Shown piece after piece: positions 20,442-29,489 of a stretch of DNA of 64,000 nucleotides. Source of the stretch: Thermococcus pacificus (GTDB taxonomy: Archaea > Methanobacteriota_B > Thermococci > Thermococcales > Thermococcaceae); the NCBI RefSeq assembly GCF_002214485.1, contig NZ_CP015102.1:496001-560000 (forward strand), written 5' to 3'. Under the pieces are notes generated by a model, which was given only the letters and a program-made list of their open reading frames with translations, did no database searches and was not told the DNA's origin. Every line of letters starts with the position of its first letter. The stretch's first letter is position 1. The position numbers and the translations under genes were made by a program.

Positions 20442-21209
20442 GTGAAGGGAAAAATTATCTTTGAGATTTTCATTTTCCCTGCGGTGCTCTTCACGGCGCT
20501 GTTTGGCTTCACCTGGGCGAAACTCGGCGTCATGACCCGTGAATGGGCTCTCATCACGGCCCTTCTTTTTGTTCTCGTAGTGGGTTCAATGGTCTTCTTC
20601 CTCGCCCGCATTCTGGAGAAGCACGGATACAGGAAAAGCGACATCAAGCGAATTGACGAGATTCTTGAGGAGCACTGGGATGAACCGTGGTATTCAGGAT
20701 ACCTAAAGCACGACGTACAGGAATGCATAGCCCATCACCTCATTATCTGGGGACTTCTCAGCACGTCTCTTCTGGCGTTTCACGATGTTTTCTTCGCCAT
20801 CATGGCTTTAGTTGGTTTGGTTTTTCTCATGGTGATAATGTATCCCGTCTTTGTCACCATGGTAGTTTGGATTCTGGCTCTACCGTTGTACTATCTCAAG
20901 AGTAGAAGGGCAGAGGATGCCTTTGAATTCATCGCTGAAACATCCCTTGTCTCAACCCTCGCGATTCCCGTTATCTGGGCCGTTTCCTCTTACGTCTCAA
21001 CCAAAAACTACCCGGAAGACGTTCTTAAGATGTTCAGCGCCGTGGTTAGAAACGCCGAGGGGTTTTTGCTCCTCTCAATCCTGAACACCCTCTTTGGCTT
21101 TTTAGGGGGTTATCTCTCGCGCAGGGTTGGGAGGAGAGTTTTCGCGATTGTTCTGCTCTCACTTGCAACGGCTATGCTCTTCATCGTCTGGAGCATTGTT
21201 AAAATTTAA
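20442..21209 (+). CDS. Multi-pass membrane protein, paralogue family member B
   Basis: About 255 residues and six membrane helices, paralogous to the 18166 gene throughout (see the GYRKSDIKRIDEILEE segment and the LSILNTLFGFLG motif). The GTG at 20442 is selected because GGTGG lies 5 bases before it; an upstream TTG at 20412 has no such site. No known function. Its presence with member A and the remnant between them indicates local gene duplication. Confidence 0.72.
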   Translation: MKGKIIFEIFIFPAVLFTALFGFTWAKLGVMTREWALITALLFVLVVGSMVFFLARILEKHGYRKSDIKRIDEILEEHWDEPWYSGYLKHDVQECIAHHLIIWGLLSTSLLAFHDVFFAIMALVGLVFLMVIMYPVFVTMVVWILALPLYYLKSRRAEDAFEFIAETSLVSTLAIPVIWAVSSYVSTKNYPEDVLKMFSAVVRNAEGFLLLSILNTLFGFLGGYLSRRVGRRVFAIVLLSLATAMLFIVWSIVKI

Positions 21210-21229
21210 ATTCTGCAGGAGGTGTTTAA

Positions 21230-21456
21230 ATGAAGCATGGGAAACGTTTGTTGGCGAAAGCCGTCTCGGTTCCTCTGATGCTGTGCGTCTTTATGTAGAT
21301 TCGGAAGGATTTCAACGCCTCTTGGTTGCTGATTACAGTAGCTCTTTCTTCGTAGCGCTACTTGAAAGGACAAGAAAAACCGCTATTACTGAGCTACTGG
21401 TGGGAAGTGTTCTTCTAGCTATCTCTGCGGCTATCACCCTAATGTTAGCGAGGTAG
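21230..21456 (+). pseudogene. Probable frameshifted small membrane-protein gene
   Basis: A textbook AGGAGGTG ribosome site precedes the ATG at 21230, but that frame stops after 22 codons (MKHGKRLLAKAVSVPLMLCV...). The neighbouring frame then continues to 21456 with protein-like sequence (VDSEGFQRLLVADYSS, a charged loop, and a final membrane helix LLVGSVLLAISAAITLML). A single-base indel near 21270-21300 would join the two into a two-helix protein of about 73 residues. Alternatively an internal GTG starts the second part alone. Confidence 0.35.
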
Positions 21457-21480
21457 AAAAAAGGAGATAAGAAGCCAAAA

Positions 21481-24400
21481 TTAGCCTTCGACCTTCTCAA
21501 TCCCTATCTTTGCCTCAACCTCGGGCCACTCGACAACGTAGCCCTTTGCTTCACCAAAGATTACCTCAACGGCTCTCGTTTCGCCCGTTATGTAGTCGAG
21601 GTTCTCGCTGAGAAGCTCACGGTTCTCGTCGGTGGTCTCTATCGTGACCTTAATGCGGTCGTTGACGTCCAAATCTAGGCGCTTGCGCATCTCCTGTATC
21701 CTCCTCACGAACTCCCTGGCAAGGCCTTCCGCTAAAAGCTCCCTCGTGAGGGTCTTGTCGATGAACACCTTTCCACCCTCGAACTCCTCAGCAACGAGGA
21801 AGTCCGGCAGCTTCTCCTCAACAGTGAGGTGCTCCCTCGTGAGGTGGAAGGTCTTGCCCTCGATTTCAACGTCCATCTCGCCCTTCTCGTAGAGCTCCCT
21901 GCCGTGCTCGCTTATCCACTTGGTTACGAGCCTGGCGTCGCCCTTGAACTCCGGGCCAACTTTCGCGAAGTTCGGCTTTATGATGAGCTCGCGCTCGACT
22001 TTTCCAACGGCAACTTCCTTGGCGTTGAGCTGGTCCTTCAGCAGGCGGTTAAGCCTCTCTACTGCCTTCTTAACGGTCTCGTCCTCGGTCTCGATGATTA
22101 TCCTCCTCACCGGGTAGCGGAGCTTTATCTTCGCCCTCTGCCTCGCTGAAGAGCCTGCCTCAACGATTTTTCTTACAACGTCCATCTCGCGCTCGAGCTC
22201 TTCGTCTACGGCCTTCTCATCGGCTTTTGGCCAGTCAAGCATGTGAACGCTCTCGACGCCGAGGAACGGCCTCATGAGGTTCTGGTAGATTTCCTCGGCT
22301 ATGTAGGGCGTGAACGGCGCCATGAGCCTGAGCAGAACGTCGAAGACCTTCCAGACGGTGTAGTAAGCGGTAAGCTTATCGGGGTCGTCGCCCTCAACCC
22401 ACATGCGCTTCCTGATGAGCCTGACATACCACCTGCTTAAATCCTCGACGACGAAGTTGTAGATGGCCCTCGTCGCCCTCGTCAGCCTGAAGGTCTCTAT
22501 ACCCTCGGTAACCTCACCTATGAGGCTGTTGACCCTGCTGAGTATCCATTTGTCCTCCTCCCTGAAGGGAAGCTCCTCAGGCTTGAGCTTGGTCGGGTCG
22601 AAGTTGTCGAGGCTCATGTAGGTTGCGCTGAGCACGTAGACGTTCCACAGTATGTTGAGCATCCTCTTGACCTGCTCAAGGCCCTTCCAGCTGAAGCGGA
22701 GGTTCTCCCACGGGTTGGTGGCCCAGAGCATGTAGAACCTGAAGGGGTCGCGCCCTTCTTTCTGGACGACCTCCTCAGGCCTTATGATGTTGCCGAGGCT
22801 CTTGCTCATCTTGTCGCCCTTCTCGTCGAGGACGTAGCCGTGCATGGCGACCTTCCTGTAGGGGACGGTGTCGAAGGCTATAACGCTCGCGGCCTGCTGG
22901 GAGTAGAACCACTTGGTGACCTGGTCCTCGCCTTCAACAATGAAGTCAGCCGGCCAGAGCTTCTCGAAGAGCTCCTTGTTCCTCGGGTAGCCAAGGGAGG
23001 CCCAGCTTGCTATTCCACTGTCGAACCATACATCCACGACGTCCTTGACGCGGCGCATTTCCTTACCGTTCACCTTTATGATGAAGGCATCAACGTAGGG
23101 CCTGTGCAGGTCTTCCGGCCCGAGCTTCTCCTCTATGATTTTGAGCTTCTCGTTGTAGTCCTCAGGGAGCTCTATCCTCTCGCCGTTAACTTCTATCGCC
23201 ACGCTCTTCTCGACCAGCTCCTTAAAGCTTCCAACGACGTATATCTCGCCGTCTTCACTCTGCCATATTGGGAGCGGAATTCCCCAGTAGCGCTGCCTGC
23301 TTATAACCCAGTCGCCGCTGTTCATGACGCCGTTGTCGTAGCGAACCTTCACCCAGTCGGGGTACCAGGTGACCTTCTCGTCGTTCTCTTTGATTATTTT
23401 GTCCTTGACCCTGCTGACCTTGAGGAACCACTGGTCCGTGGCGCGGAATATGAGCGGCGTCTTACAGCGCCAGCAGTGCGGGTACTTGTGCTCTATCTCT
23501 CCAGCTTTAACGAGGTAGCCCTTCTCTGTGAGGTGCTCAATTATCTCTCTGTCAGCGTCCTTGACGTAGGTTCCCTTCCAGAAGCCCTCGGTGTAGCGTC
23601 CCTCGTCGTCAACGGGGCTGTAAACCGGCAGGCCGTATTTCTGGCCGACCTCGAAGTCCTCCTCACCGTGGCCGGGGGCGGTGTGGACTAAACCGGTACC
23701 GTCCTCCAGCGTTACGTGCTCGCCGAGGATAACCCTGTGGGCCCACTCGTACTTCTCGCGGAACTCCTTTTGAGCTGGATACTCATCCATGAGGACGTGG
23801 ACGTAGCGGATTCCCTCGAGCTCTTCTCCCTTGAACTCCTCAACGATTTCACCCTTAACGCCGACCTCGGAAAGAACGCGCTCGACGAGGGCCTTTGCTA
23901 TTATCCAGTATTCCTCGCCCTTCTCGGTCTCGACCCTAACCCTGGCGTACTCATATTCTGGATGAACGGTTACAGCCAAGTTGGCCGGGAGCGTCCAGGG
24001 CGTAGTAGTCCAGATGAGGAGGTATTCGTTTTCTTTGCCCTCAATCGGGAACTTTACGTAGATGCTCGGGTCCTTCCTTATTTTGTACTCGCCGCGGACC
24101 TCGTGTTCAGCGAGAGCAGTCTCACAGCGTGGGCACCAGTGAAGAACGCGCTTGTCCTTCTCCAAAAGCCCCTTCTCCCAGGCCCTCTTGAGCGTGAACC
24201 AGCCCGATTCGATGTACTCGTTCTTTATGGTCATGTAGGGGTCGTCCCAGTCCATCCATATTCCGAGCTGCTTGAACTGCTCGGTCATGATTTTGAGGTT
24301 GTTGAGGGCGAACTCCTTACACTTCTTTATGAAGTTGTCAACGCCTATCTCGGTCTCTATGTCCTTCTTGACCTTGAGCCCGAGGGCCTGCTCGACCTTG

Positions 24401-24684
24401 ACCTCTATTGGAAGGCCGTGCATGTCAAAGCCCGGCTGTCTGCGGACGTTGTAGCCCTGCATGCTCCTAAAGCGTATCACCATGTCCTTGATGATCTTGT
24501 TCCAGGCAGTTCCGAGGTGTATGGCACCGCTGACGTAGGGCGGCCCGTCGAGGAAGTAGTACTTCGGGCCGTTGGCCCTGCTGGCCTTGACCTTCTCGTA
24601 GGTGTTGTTCTCCTCCCAAAAGCGCTCTATCTTCTCCTCAAGCTTCCCTGGGCTGTACTCCCTAAACTCCGGCTCTTTAATCAT
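21481..24684 (-). CDS. ileS: Isoleucyl-tRNA synthetase
   Basis: A 1067-residue class I aminoacyl-tRNA synthetase charging tRNA-Ile. The HIGH-type motif is PPYVSGAIHLGT (about residue 48), the KMSKSLGN motif is near residue 626, and the CP1 editing domain contains the conserved TTPWTLPAN and DGTGLVHTAPGHGEED segments that hydrolyse mischarged Val-tRNA. WCPRCETAL and CWRCKTPLI are zinc-type Cys pairs. The C-terminal extension is of the archaeal/eukaryal type. GGAGGGG precedes the ATG. Confidence 0.96.
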   Translation of the reverse strand: MIKEPEFREYSPGKLEEKIERFWEENNTYEKVKASRANGPKYYFLDGPPYVSGAIHLGTAWNKIIKDMVIRFRSMQGYNVRRQPGFDMHGLPIEVKVEQALGLKVKKDIETEIGVDNFIKKCKEFALNNLKIMTEQFKQLGIWMDWDDPYMTIKNEYIESGWFTLKRAWEKGLLEKDKRVLHWCPRCETALAEHEVRGEYKIRKDPSIYVKFPIEGKENEYLLIWTTTPWTLPANLAVTVHPEYEYARVRVETEKGEEYWIIAKALVERVLSEVGVKGEIVEEFKGEELEGIRYVHVLMDEYPAQKEFREKYEWAHRVILGEHVTLEDGTGLVHTAPGHGEEDFEVGQKYGLPVYSPVDDEGRYTEGFWKGTYVKDADREIIEHLTEKGYLVKAGEIEHKYPHCWRCKTPLIFRATDQWFLKVSRVKDKIIKENDEKVTWYPDWVKVRYDNGVMNSGDWVISRQRYWGIPLPIWQSEDGEIYVVGSFKELVEKSVAIEVNGERIELPEDYNEKLKIIEEKLGPEDLHRPYVDAFIIKVNGKEMRRVKDVVDVWFDSGIASWASLGYPRNKELFEKLWPADFIVEGEDQVTKWFYSQQAASVIAFDTVPYRKVAMHGYVLDEKGDKMSKSLGNIIRPEEVVQKEGRDPFRFYMLWATNPWENLRFSWKGLEQVKRMLNILWNVYVLSATYMSLDNFDPTKLKPEELPFREEDKWILSRVNSLIGEVTEGIETFRLTRATRAIYNFVVEDLSRWYVRLIRKRMWVEGDDPDKLTAYYTVWKVFDVLLRLMAPFTPYIAEEIYQNLMRPFLGVESVHMLDWPKADEKAVDEELEREMDVVRKIVEAGSSARQRAKIKLRYPVRRIIIETEDETVKKAVERLNRLLKDQLNAKEVAVGKVERELIIKPNFAKVGPEFKGDARLVTKWISEHGRELYEKGEMDVEIEGKTFHLTREHLTVEEKLPDFLVAEEFEGGKVFIDKTLTRELLAEGLAREFVRRIQEMRKRLDLDVNDRIKVTIETTDENRELLSENLDYITGETRAVEVIFGEAKGYVVEWPEVEAKIGIEKVEG

Positions 24685-24806
24685 AGAGAACCCCTCCAGA
24701 AGTGATAGTAAAGACTAACCCAGAACAGGGGAGGCTAAGCCACGAAACGGGCGAAGCGAAGGATAAAACACTCCCCCCTCATGGGTATCGGGCCAAAGTT
24801 GGGGAT

Positions 24807-24819
24807 TTTATTTATAAGG
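24807..24819 (+). promoter_or_regulatory. TATA box for the NTP pyrophosphatase gene
   Basis: TTTATTTATAAGG lies about 35 bases before the GTG at 24849 in the divergent region with ileS. Its position supports the downstream start rather than the longer open frame from 24702. Confidence 0.55.
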
Positions 24820-24848
24820 TTTTTGGAATCTCTCTAAGGGGGATTATC

Positions 24849-25430
24849 GTGAGGATTGCAGTTGGCTCAACCAACCCGACGAAGGTTCTGGCCGTTAAAG
24901 AGGTCATGGAGATGATTTACGGGGACGTCGAAGTCTTTGGCGTTGAAGTCGAGAGTGGAGTGCCGGACCAGCCCGTTGGAATTGAGGAGACCATCAGAGG
25001 GGCAATAAACCGCGCCAGGCAAGCCCTGGAAAAGGGAAACGCAGACATGGGAGTTGGAATAGAGGCAGGCATTTACCCAGTTCCAAACTCGCTCACGGGC
25101 TATTTTGACATCCAGTTCTGCGCCATCCTCGATAGAGAGGGATGGCTCACCATAGGCCACGGCCCGGGCTTTGAGTATCCGCCGTACGTGATCAAGAGGA
25201 TAAAAGAGGGAGTTGAGGCGGGAAAGGCCATGGACGAGCTCGTCGGGGAGAAGGACCTGAAGAGGAAAACCGGTGCCATAGGTTACCTCACGCACGGAAT
25301 CTTGCCGAGAAAGGAGCTGAACAAGCTTGCCGTGCTCATGGCTATGGTTCCGCGGATGAATCCAGAACTCTTCGGTTTGAAAGATGTGCCCTCCCCGACC
25401 GCCCCCCGCTCACCGCTCACGGGGGTGTGA
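24849..25430 (+). CDS. Inosine/xanthosine triphosphatase (YjjX/DUF84 family)
   Basis: A 193-residue house-cleaning phosphatase removing deaminated purine triphosphates (ITP, XTP). It shows the family hallmarks: [15 protein letters not shown] at the N-terminus, [27 protein letters not shown] (acidic metal site) and [11 protein letters not shown]. The GTG start is supported by a GGGGGAT ribosome site and a TATA box upstream; starting earlier would read through the promoter. The short tail after [11 protein letters not shown] is proline-rich and poorly conserved. Confidence 0.88.
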   Translation: MRIAVGSTNPTKVLAVKEVMEMIYGDVEVFGVEVESGVPDQPVGIEETIRGAINRARQALEKGNADMGVGIEAGIYPVPNSLTGYFDIQFCAILDREGWLTIGHGPGFEYPPYVIKRIKEGVEAGKAMDELVGEKDLKRKTGAIGYLTHGILPRKELNKLAVLMAMVPRMNPELFGLKDVPSPTAPRSPLTGV

Positions 25431-25465
25431 GAGGGGGAGGGCGGAGAAAGTTATGTCCGAGAATT

Positions 25466-25840
25466 TTAAGCGTTTTCCACCTGCCTCTCTTCCTCGGGCT
25501 CACCTTTCCTCCTGCTCTCGTTCTTGATGACCTGAATAACGTAGTCGATAAACTTCCTGACCTCCTCTAGGTCCTCCTCTGGGATGTCTGCAATCTTCTT
25601 GTTCTTGGTCTTGTAGGTGAGTAGCTTGAGGAGTGCGAGCCTTCCGAGGGCCGTCTTTGTGCTTATCTCCCCTTCCTTCCAGTCCCGCCAGATGGCGTTC
25701 GCTATGCCGTAGAACTCGGGTATGCTATCCAGTCCCGGGTCGCCGACGTCTATGACCTCCTTTCCGAGGTACTTGTAGCGCTTCTCCTTCTCCTCCTTTG
25801 AGAACTCCTTGGTCTTCTCCTGTATATACGCCTGCACCAT
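25466..25840 (-). CDS. Conserved hypothetical protein (about 124 aa)
   Basis: A soluble, highly charged, mostly helical protein with a Lys/Glu-rich N-terminus (QEKTKEFSKEEKEKRYKYLG) and C-terminus (RRKGEPEEERQ). The central GLDSIPEFYGIANAIWRDWK and STKTALGRLALLKLLTYKT read like a folded domain. The ATG at 25840 is used since GGTGGTGG lies directly before it. No family is recognised and the neighbours give no functional clue. Confidence 0.65.
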   Translation of the reverse strand: MVQAYIQEKTKEFSKEEKEKRYKYLGKEVIDVGDPGLDSIPEFYGIANAIWRDWKEGEISTKTALGRLALLKLLTYKTKNKKIADIPEEDLEEVRKFIDYVIQVIKNESRRKGEPEEERQVENA

Positions 25841-25888
25841 GGCCACCACCCATAGAATCCTCCGGGGGGAATATTTATTAACTTTTCG

Positions 25889-26725
25889 TTAGGAAAAATG
25901 ATCATGCCGCACCTCGTTCCATATGGCCGCCATTATGAGGAGCGCCCCGATGTAGCCCTCTACACTGAGAACCTCCCCTATGGTTAGAAACGCCGCAACG
26001 TGGCCGAATATTGGCTCAGAGGAGTATATCAGGGCCGCTTTGTGGGCGCTCGTGTTCCTCTGGTGCTTCACCTGGAGCGTGAACGCAATGACCGTGGCGA
26101 ATATCGACGTGTACAGGATCCCTGCCCACGGCAGCGGGTCCGTTGGAATGACCAGGGGCTCGAAGAGGAGAGCGAAGGCAAGGGAAAAGACGAAGTTCCA
26201 CGTTATCTGCCAGAAGGCCAGGCTGAGGTAGTCCTTCTCTCCAAACCTCTGCACGAGGACTATCTGGAAGGCGAAGCTGAGGGCACAGAGTACTGTGAGC
26301 AGGTCGCCGTGGTTGAGGCTCAGACTGGCCCCCGAGATTAGGTAGAGACCGGTGAGCGCAACCACCAGCGAAACGGCGTCCCTGGGCCTGAGTCTGTCCC
26401 CGAGGAGAAAGTAAGCTATGAAGGGCGTGAAGACGACGTAAAGCGAGGTTATAAATGCCGAGTTTGAGGCAGTCGTGTATTTTAGACCAACTATCTGGAA
26501 GCCGTGGCCAAAGAAGAGAGTCAACCCGAGAAGGAAGCCCTCCCTGAAGGTCTCTTTCCTCAAAACCTTTGACCTGAAGAGAATTAGCATGAGGAAGGAG
26601 GCTATCCCAAAGCGGTAGGCCAGGAAGAGCATCGGCGGGAGGTAGTCGAGACTAACCTTCATCGCCGGGAAGGTAAAGCCCCATATCGCAGTGATCCCAA
26701 GTAGAACTGCCTCTGAGCGGTTCAT
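25889..26725 (-). CDS. EamA/DMT-superfamily transporter
   Basis: About 278 residues with ten predicted membrane helices forming two EamA repeats (AIWGFTFPAMKVSLDYLPP in the first; ALSFAFQIVLVQRF and IGEVLSVEGYIGALLIMAA in the second). Such proteins export or import amino acids, nucleotides or other metabolites; the substrate is not predictable. The ATG at 26725 (MNRSEAVLLG) fits the usual family start just before helix 1; the upstream in-frame region would extend into the promoter of the divergent oxidoreductase genes. Confidence 0.85.
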   Translation of the reverse strand: MNRSEAVLLGITAIWGFTFPAMKVSLDYLPPMLFLAYRFGIASFLMLILFRSKVLRKETFREGFLLGLTLFFGHGFQIVGLKYTTASNSAFITSLYVVFTPFIAYFLLGDRLRPRDAVSLVVALTGLYLISGASLSLNHGDLLTVLCALSFAFQIVLVQRFGEKDYLSLAFWQITWNFVFSLAFALLFEPLVIPTDPLPWAGILYTSIFATVIAFTLQVKHQRNTSAHKAALIYSSEPIFGHVAAFLTIGEVLSVEGYIGALLIMAAIWNEVRHDHFS

Positions 26726-26809
26726 CGTATTCTTTACCGTGTCCCCGTTTATAAGCTCTTTCCCCCGTACAAATTCAGGTCTTTGCGTTTTCATATGGTT
26801 CTCAGAAGG

Positions 26810-26818
26810 GTTATATAG
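26810..26818 (+). promoter_or_regulatory. TATA box of the tungsten-oxidoreductase operon
   Basis: GTTATATAG preceded by a purine-rich AGAAGG (BRE-like) lies about 38 bases before the ferredoxin-subunit ATG at 26852. Confidence 0.55.
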
Positions 26819-26851
26819 TTGAAGTCCCAATCATGAAATTGGGTGTTCCCT

Positions 26852-27373
26852 ATGGGCGATGAGGAAAGATTGTGGATTCTGGTAACCCCCGATAAGTGCA
26901 GCGGCTGCAGACTCTGCGAGATAGCCTGTTCCCTGGAGCACGAGGGAATAATATGGCCAGAGGCTTCCCGCATCAGGGTATACGAGCTCCTCCCCGGCGT
27001 CAACGTCCCCCACACCTGCGTCCAGTGCCCGGATTATCCGTGCGTGAACGCGTGCAACTTCGATGCGCTGAGTGTTGACGAAGTGACCGGTGCCGTGCTG
27101 GTGAACGAAGAGAAGTGCATCGAGTGCGGCGCCTGCGTTCTGGCATGTCCGGGCAACGTCCCGAGGATTCCAGCAGGAAAGGGGAGCGTCGTGATATGCG
27201 ACCTCTGCGGTGGGGAGCCGAAGTGCGTGGAGGTCTGCCACGAGGCGGGCCACGACGCTTTAACGCTCGTTAAGGGCAACTACCGCTCGATCTACAGGAC
27301 ATTCGCGAAGGACCCGATCGAGAAGAGCGCCGAGCTGGCGAGAAAAATGTACGGGGAAGAGCTTATGGGGTGA
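26852..27373 (+). CDS. Polyferredoxin subunit with four [4Fe-4S] sites
   Basis: A 173-residue iron-sulfur protein with 16 cysteines in four groups: CSGCRLCEIAC, CVQCPDYPCVNAC, CIECGACVLACP and CDLCGGEPKCVEVC. This is the pattern of HycB/CooF-type electron carriers and of the small subunit paired with WOR5-type tungsten oxidoreductases. It would pass electrons from the next gene's enzyme to ferredoxin or another acceptor. The ATG at 26852 follows GGGTG at 6 bases. Its stop overlaps the beginning of the oxidoreductase region by a few bases, so they are co-translated. Confidence 0.88.
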   Translation: MGDEERLWILVTPDKCSGCRLCEIACSLEHEGIIWPEASRIRVYELLPGVNVPHTCVQCPDYPCVNACNFDALSVDEVTGAVLVNEEKCIECGACVLACPGNVPRIPAGKGSVVICDLCGGEPKCVEVCHEAGHDALTLVKGNYRSIYRTFAKDPIEKSAELARKMYGEELMG

Positions 27374-27378
27374 TGGGA

Positions 27379-29250
27379 ATGAAGGGCTACGCTGGAAAGC
27401 TCCTTGACGTTAATCTGAGCACGGGGGACGTGAAAACCGTCGAGCTCGACGAGGACATGCTCCGCTTCTACGGCGGCAGGGGGCTCGGCACTTACATCCT
27501 CTGGAGGGAGCTCGGCGAGCGGTGGGAGAGTATTGACCCGCTCGGCGAGGAGAACCTCCTCCTGATCCTCACCGGCCCGCTGACCGGCTACTACCCCGGA
27601 ATAAAAACCGCAGTGGTTTCAAAGTCCCCGGAGAGCAACGGTGTGGTGGGAAGCGTCCTGAGCAGCGAGGTGGGGATAGAGCTCAAGAGCGCGGGCTACG
27701 ACGGGATAATAATCCGCGGAAAGGCCAGTGAGCCGGTTTACCTTTTCATCAACGACGACGAGGTGGAAATCAGGGACGCCTCAAAGTACTGGGGCATGGG
27801 AGGCCTTGAGCTCCACAAAACCCTGCTGAAGGAAGTCCACGAGGAGCTAAGGAAAAAGGGCAAACTGAAGGGAGTCCCGAAGGAGCCGGCGATGATGTAC
27901 ATCGGCAGGGGCGGAGAGGAGAAGGTGAGGTTCGCGGCGATAATGAGCAAGCTGATGCATGCCGCTGGTTACGGCGGCTTTGGGGCTGTCATGGGTAGCA
28001 AGAACCTCAAGGCAGTTCTGGTTAAAGGCAATGGGCCGTTGCCGGAGGTCCACGACCCGGAGAGGTTCAAGTCCCTTCTCAGGGAGTTCCAGCGGGAACT
28101 TTTGACCCTCACCACCTTCCGCCAGTGGGGGACAGGGGCAGGCGGCTATAGCGTCGGTAAAGACCGCTCAAGCCAGCCGATCAGAAACTGGCAGGAGGAG
28201 TACCACGACGACGAGAGGATAAGCGTGGTGAACTTTGAGCTCAAGGCCTGGGTGAAGAAGTACTGGGCCGACTACGGCTGTCCCGTCAACTGCATGAAGA
28301 TATCCTACCTCCGCTACGGGCCGTATAAAGGCGCAATAACAGACGCGCCCGACTACGAGCTCATGGCATACATGGGCACGAACCTCGGAATATTCGAGCC
28401 CGAAAAGATTGTCTACCTATCCTACCTAGTTGATGAGCTCGGCCTCGACGGGATAAACGCGGGCAACGTCCTCGGCTTCGCCGCGGAGCTCTACCAGAGG
28501 GGAATCCTCACGGAGGAAGACCTCGGCTTCAAGCTCGAATGGGGCGACGAGAAGGCCTTCGCGAGGCTCCTTGAGCTGATAGTCAGGGGAGAGGGCATCG
28601 GAAAAGTCCTCGCCGAGGGGACCTACCGTGCGGCGAAGCGCATCTCGGAGATGAAGGGCGTGGATGCTATGCGCTACGCTGTCCACGTCAAGGGGATTGG
28701 AGTGGGTGCCCACGGTGTCAGGAGCGGCCTTGACTACACGAGGGACATAAGCTACGCCGTCTCGGTCCAGGGAGGCGACCACACTGCAACCGCCGGTCTG
28801 CCCGCGAGGAGCTACGAGGGCGAGATGGTGAACGCCTTCTACGACTCCGCCGTTATATGCATGTTCACGACGAGACCGGGCTTCGAGCGTATCATAGAGT
28901 TCGGAAACGCAATTACGGGCTTTGAGCTGACACCGGAGAAGTGGTTCAACGAGATGGGTTTGAGAATAATCCACCTGCAGAGGATCCTTCTCCTCCTCGG
29001 AGGGCCCGACGTTTACTGGGACCCAAGAAGGGATGATGACAACCCGCCCAGGTTCTACGAACCACTGCCAAGCGGCCCAGTTAAGGGGAGTGCTCCTACC
29101 AAGGAGGAGATACAGGAGAAGGCTCGCCAGTACTACGAAGAGATTGGCTACGACGAGCACGGGATCCCAAGGGAGGACGTCCTGGAGGAACTCGGCCTCG
29201 GCGAGGCGAAGCGCGAGGTGAAGCGTATAAGAAAGCGCCTCGGCCTCTGA
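27379..29250 (+). CDS. Tungsten-dependent aldehyde:ferredoxin oxidoreductase family enzyme, WOR5-like
   Basis: A 624-residue AOR-family protein. It starts KGYAGKLLDVNLSTG, has the cofactor-binding GPLTGYYPGIKTAVVSKSP and VGSVLSSEVGIELKSAGYDG segments, a Cys pair CPVNC (about 305) that with an upstream site and a late Cys (about 494, AVICMF) should hold the [4Fe-4S] cluster, and HAAGYGGFGAVMGSKNLKAV. The family oxidises aldehydes to acids using tungstopterin. Pairing with a four-cluster ferredoxin subunit points to the WOR5 type rather than single-subunit AOR, FOR or GOR; this assignment is an inference. The ATG at 27379 follows GGTGAT at 4 bases. Confidence 0.85.
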   Translation: MKGYAGKLLDVNLSTGDVKTVELDEDMLRFYGGRGLGTYILWRELGERWESIDPLGEENLLLILTGPLTGYYPGIKTAVVSKSPESNGVVGSVLSSEVGIELKSAGYDGIIIRGKASEPVYLFINDDEVEIRDASKYWGMGGLELHKTLLKEVHEELRKKGKLKGVPKEPAMMYIGRGGEEKVRFAAIMSKLMHAAGYGGFGAVMGSKNLKAVLVKGNGPLPEVHDPERFKSLLREFQRELLTLTTFRQWGTGAGGYSVGKDRSSQPIRNWQEEYHDDERISVVNFELKAWVKKYWADYGCPVNCMKISYLRYGPYKGAITDAPDYELMAYMGTNLGIFEPEKIVYLSYLVDELGLDGINAGNVLGFAAELYQRGILTEEDLGFKLEWGDEKAFARLLELIVRGEGIGKVLAEGTYRAAKRISEMKGVDAMRYAVHVKGIGVGAHGVRSGLDYTRDISYAVSVQGGDHTATAGLPARSYEGEMVNAFYDSAVICMFTTRPGFERIIEFGNAITGFELTPEKWFNEMGLRIIHLQRILLLLGGPDVYWDPRRDDDNPPRFYEPLPSGPVKGSAPTKEEIQEKARQYYEEIGYDEHGIPREDVLEELGLGEAKREVKRIRKRLGL

Positions 29251-29270
29251 TTTTCCTTTTGGTGGTTCTC

Positions 29271-29489
29271 ATGAGAGTGACCCTCGTCCTCTACGGCGAG
29301 CATGCCCTAAAACACGGGCCGCGAAGGGAGCTTGAGGTGGAAGAGGGGAAGAGCGTCAGAGAGCTACTGCGGGAGCTCGGGATAAGCCCGGCCGAGCACC
29401 ACATCCTGGTGAACGAGAGGAAGGTCACTGACTGCAGGCTCAAAGACGGGGACGTCGTTAAGGTGCTCCCCGTTGTTTACGGGGGCTGA
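29271..29489 (+). CDS. MoaD/ThiS-family ubiquitin-like sulfur carrier
   Basis: A 72-residue beta-grasp protein ending in Val-Tyr-Gly-Gly, the diglycine tail that is adenylated and thiocarboxylated in MoaD/ThiS proteins. EEGKSVRELLRELGI and HILVNERKVTDCRLKDGDVVKVLPV follow the family pattern. Directly downstream of a tungstopterin enzyme, it most likely supplies sulfur for the molybdopterin dithiolene, possibly dedicated to this oxidoreductase. The ATG at 29271 is preceded by GGTGG; the earlier TTG at 29259 is not. Confidence 0.82.
   Translation: MRVTLVLYGEHALKHGPRRELEVEEGKSVRELLRELGISPAEHHILVNERKVTDCRLKDGDVVKVLPVVYGG

Noticed and set aside
23716-24705. 329-codon plus-strand frame antisense to ileS
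   Set aside because: Overlaps the catalytic part of a certain isoleucyl-tRNA synthetase; sequence is a low-complexity shadow.
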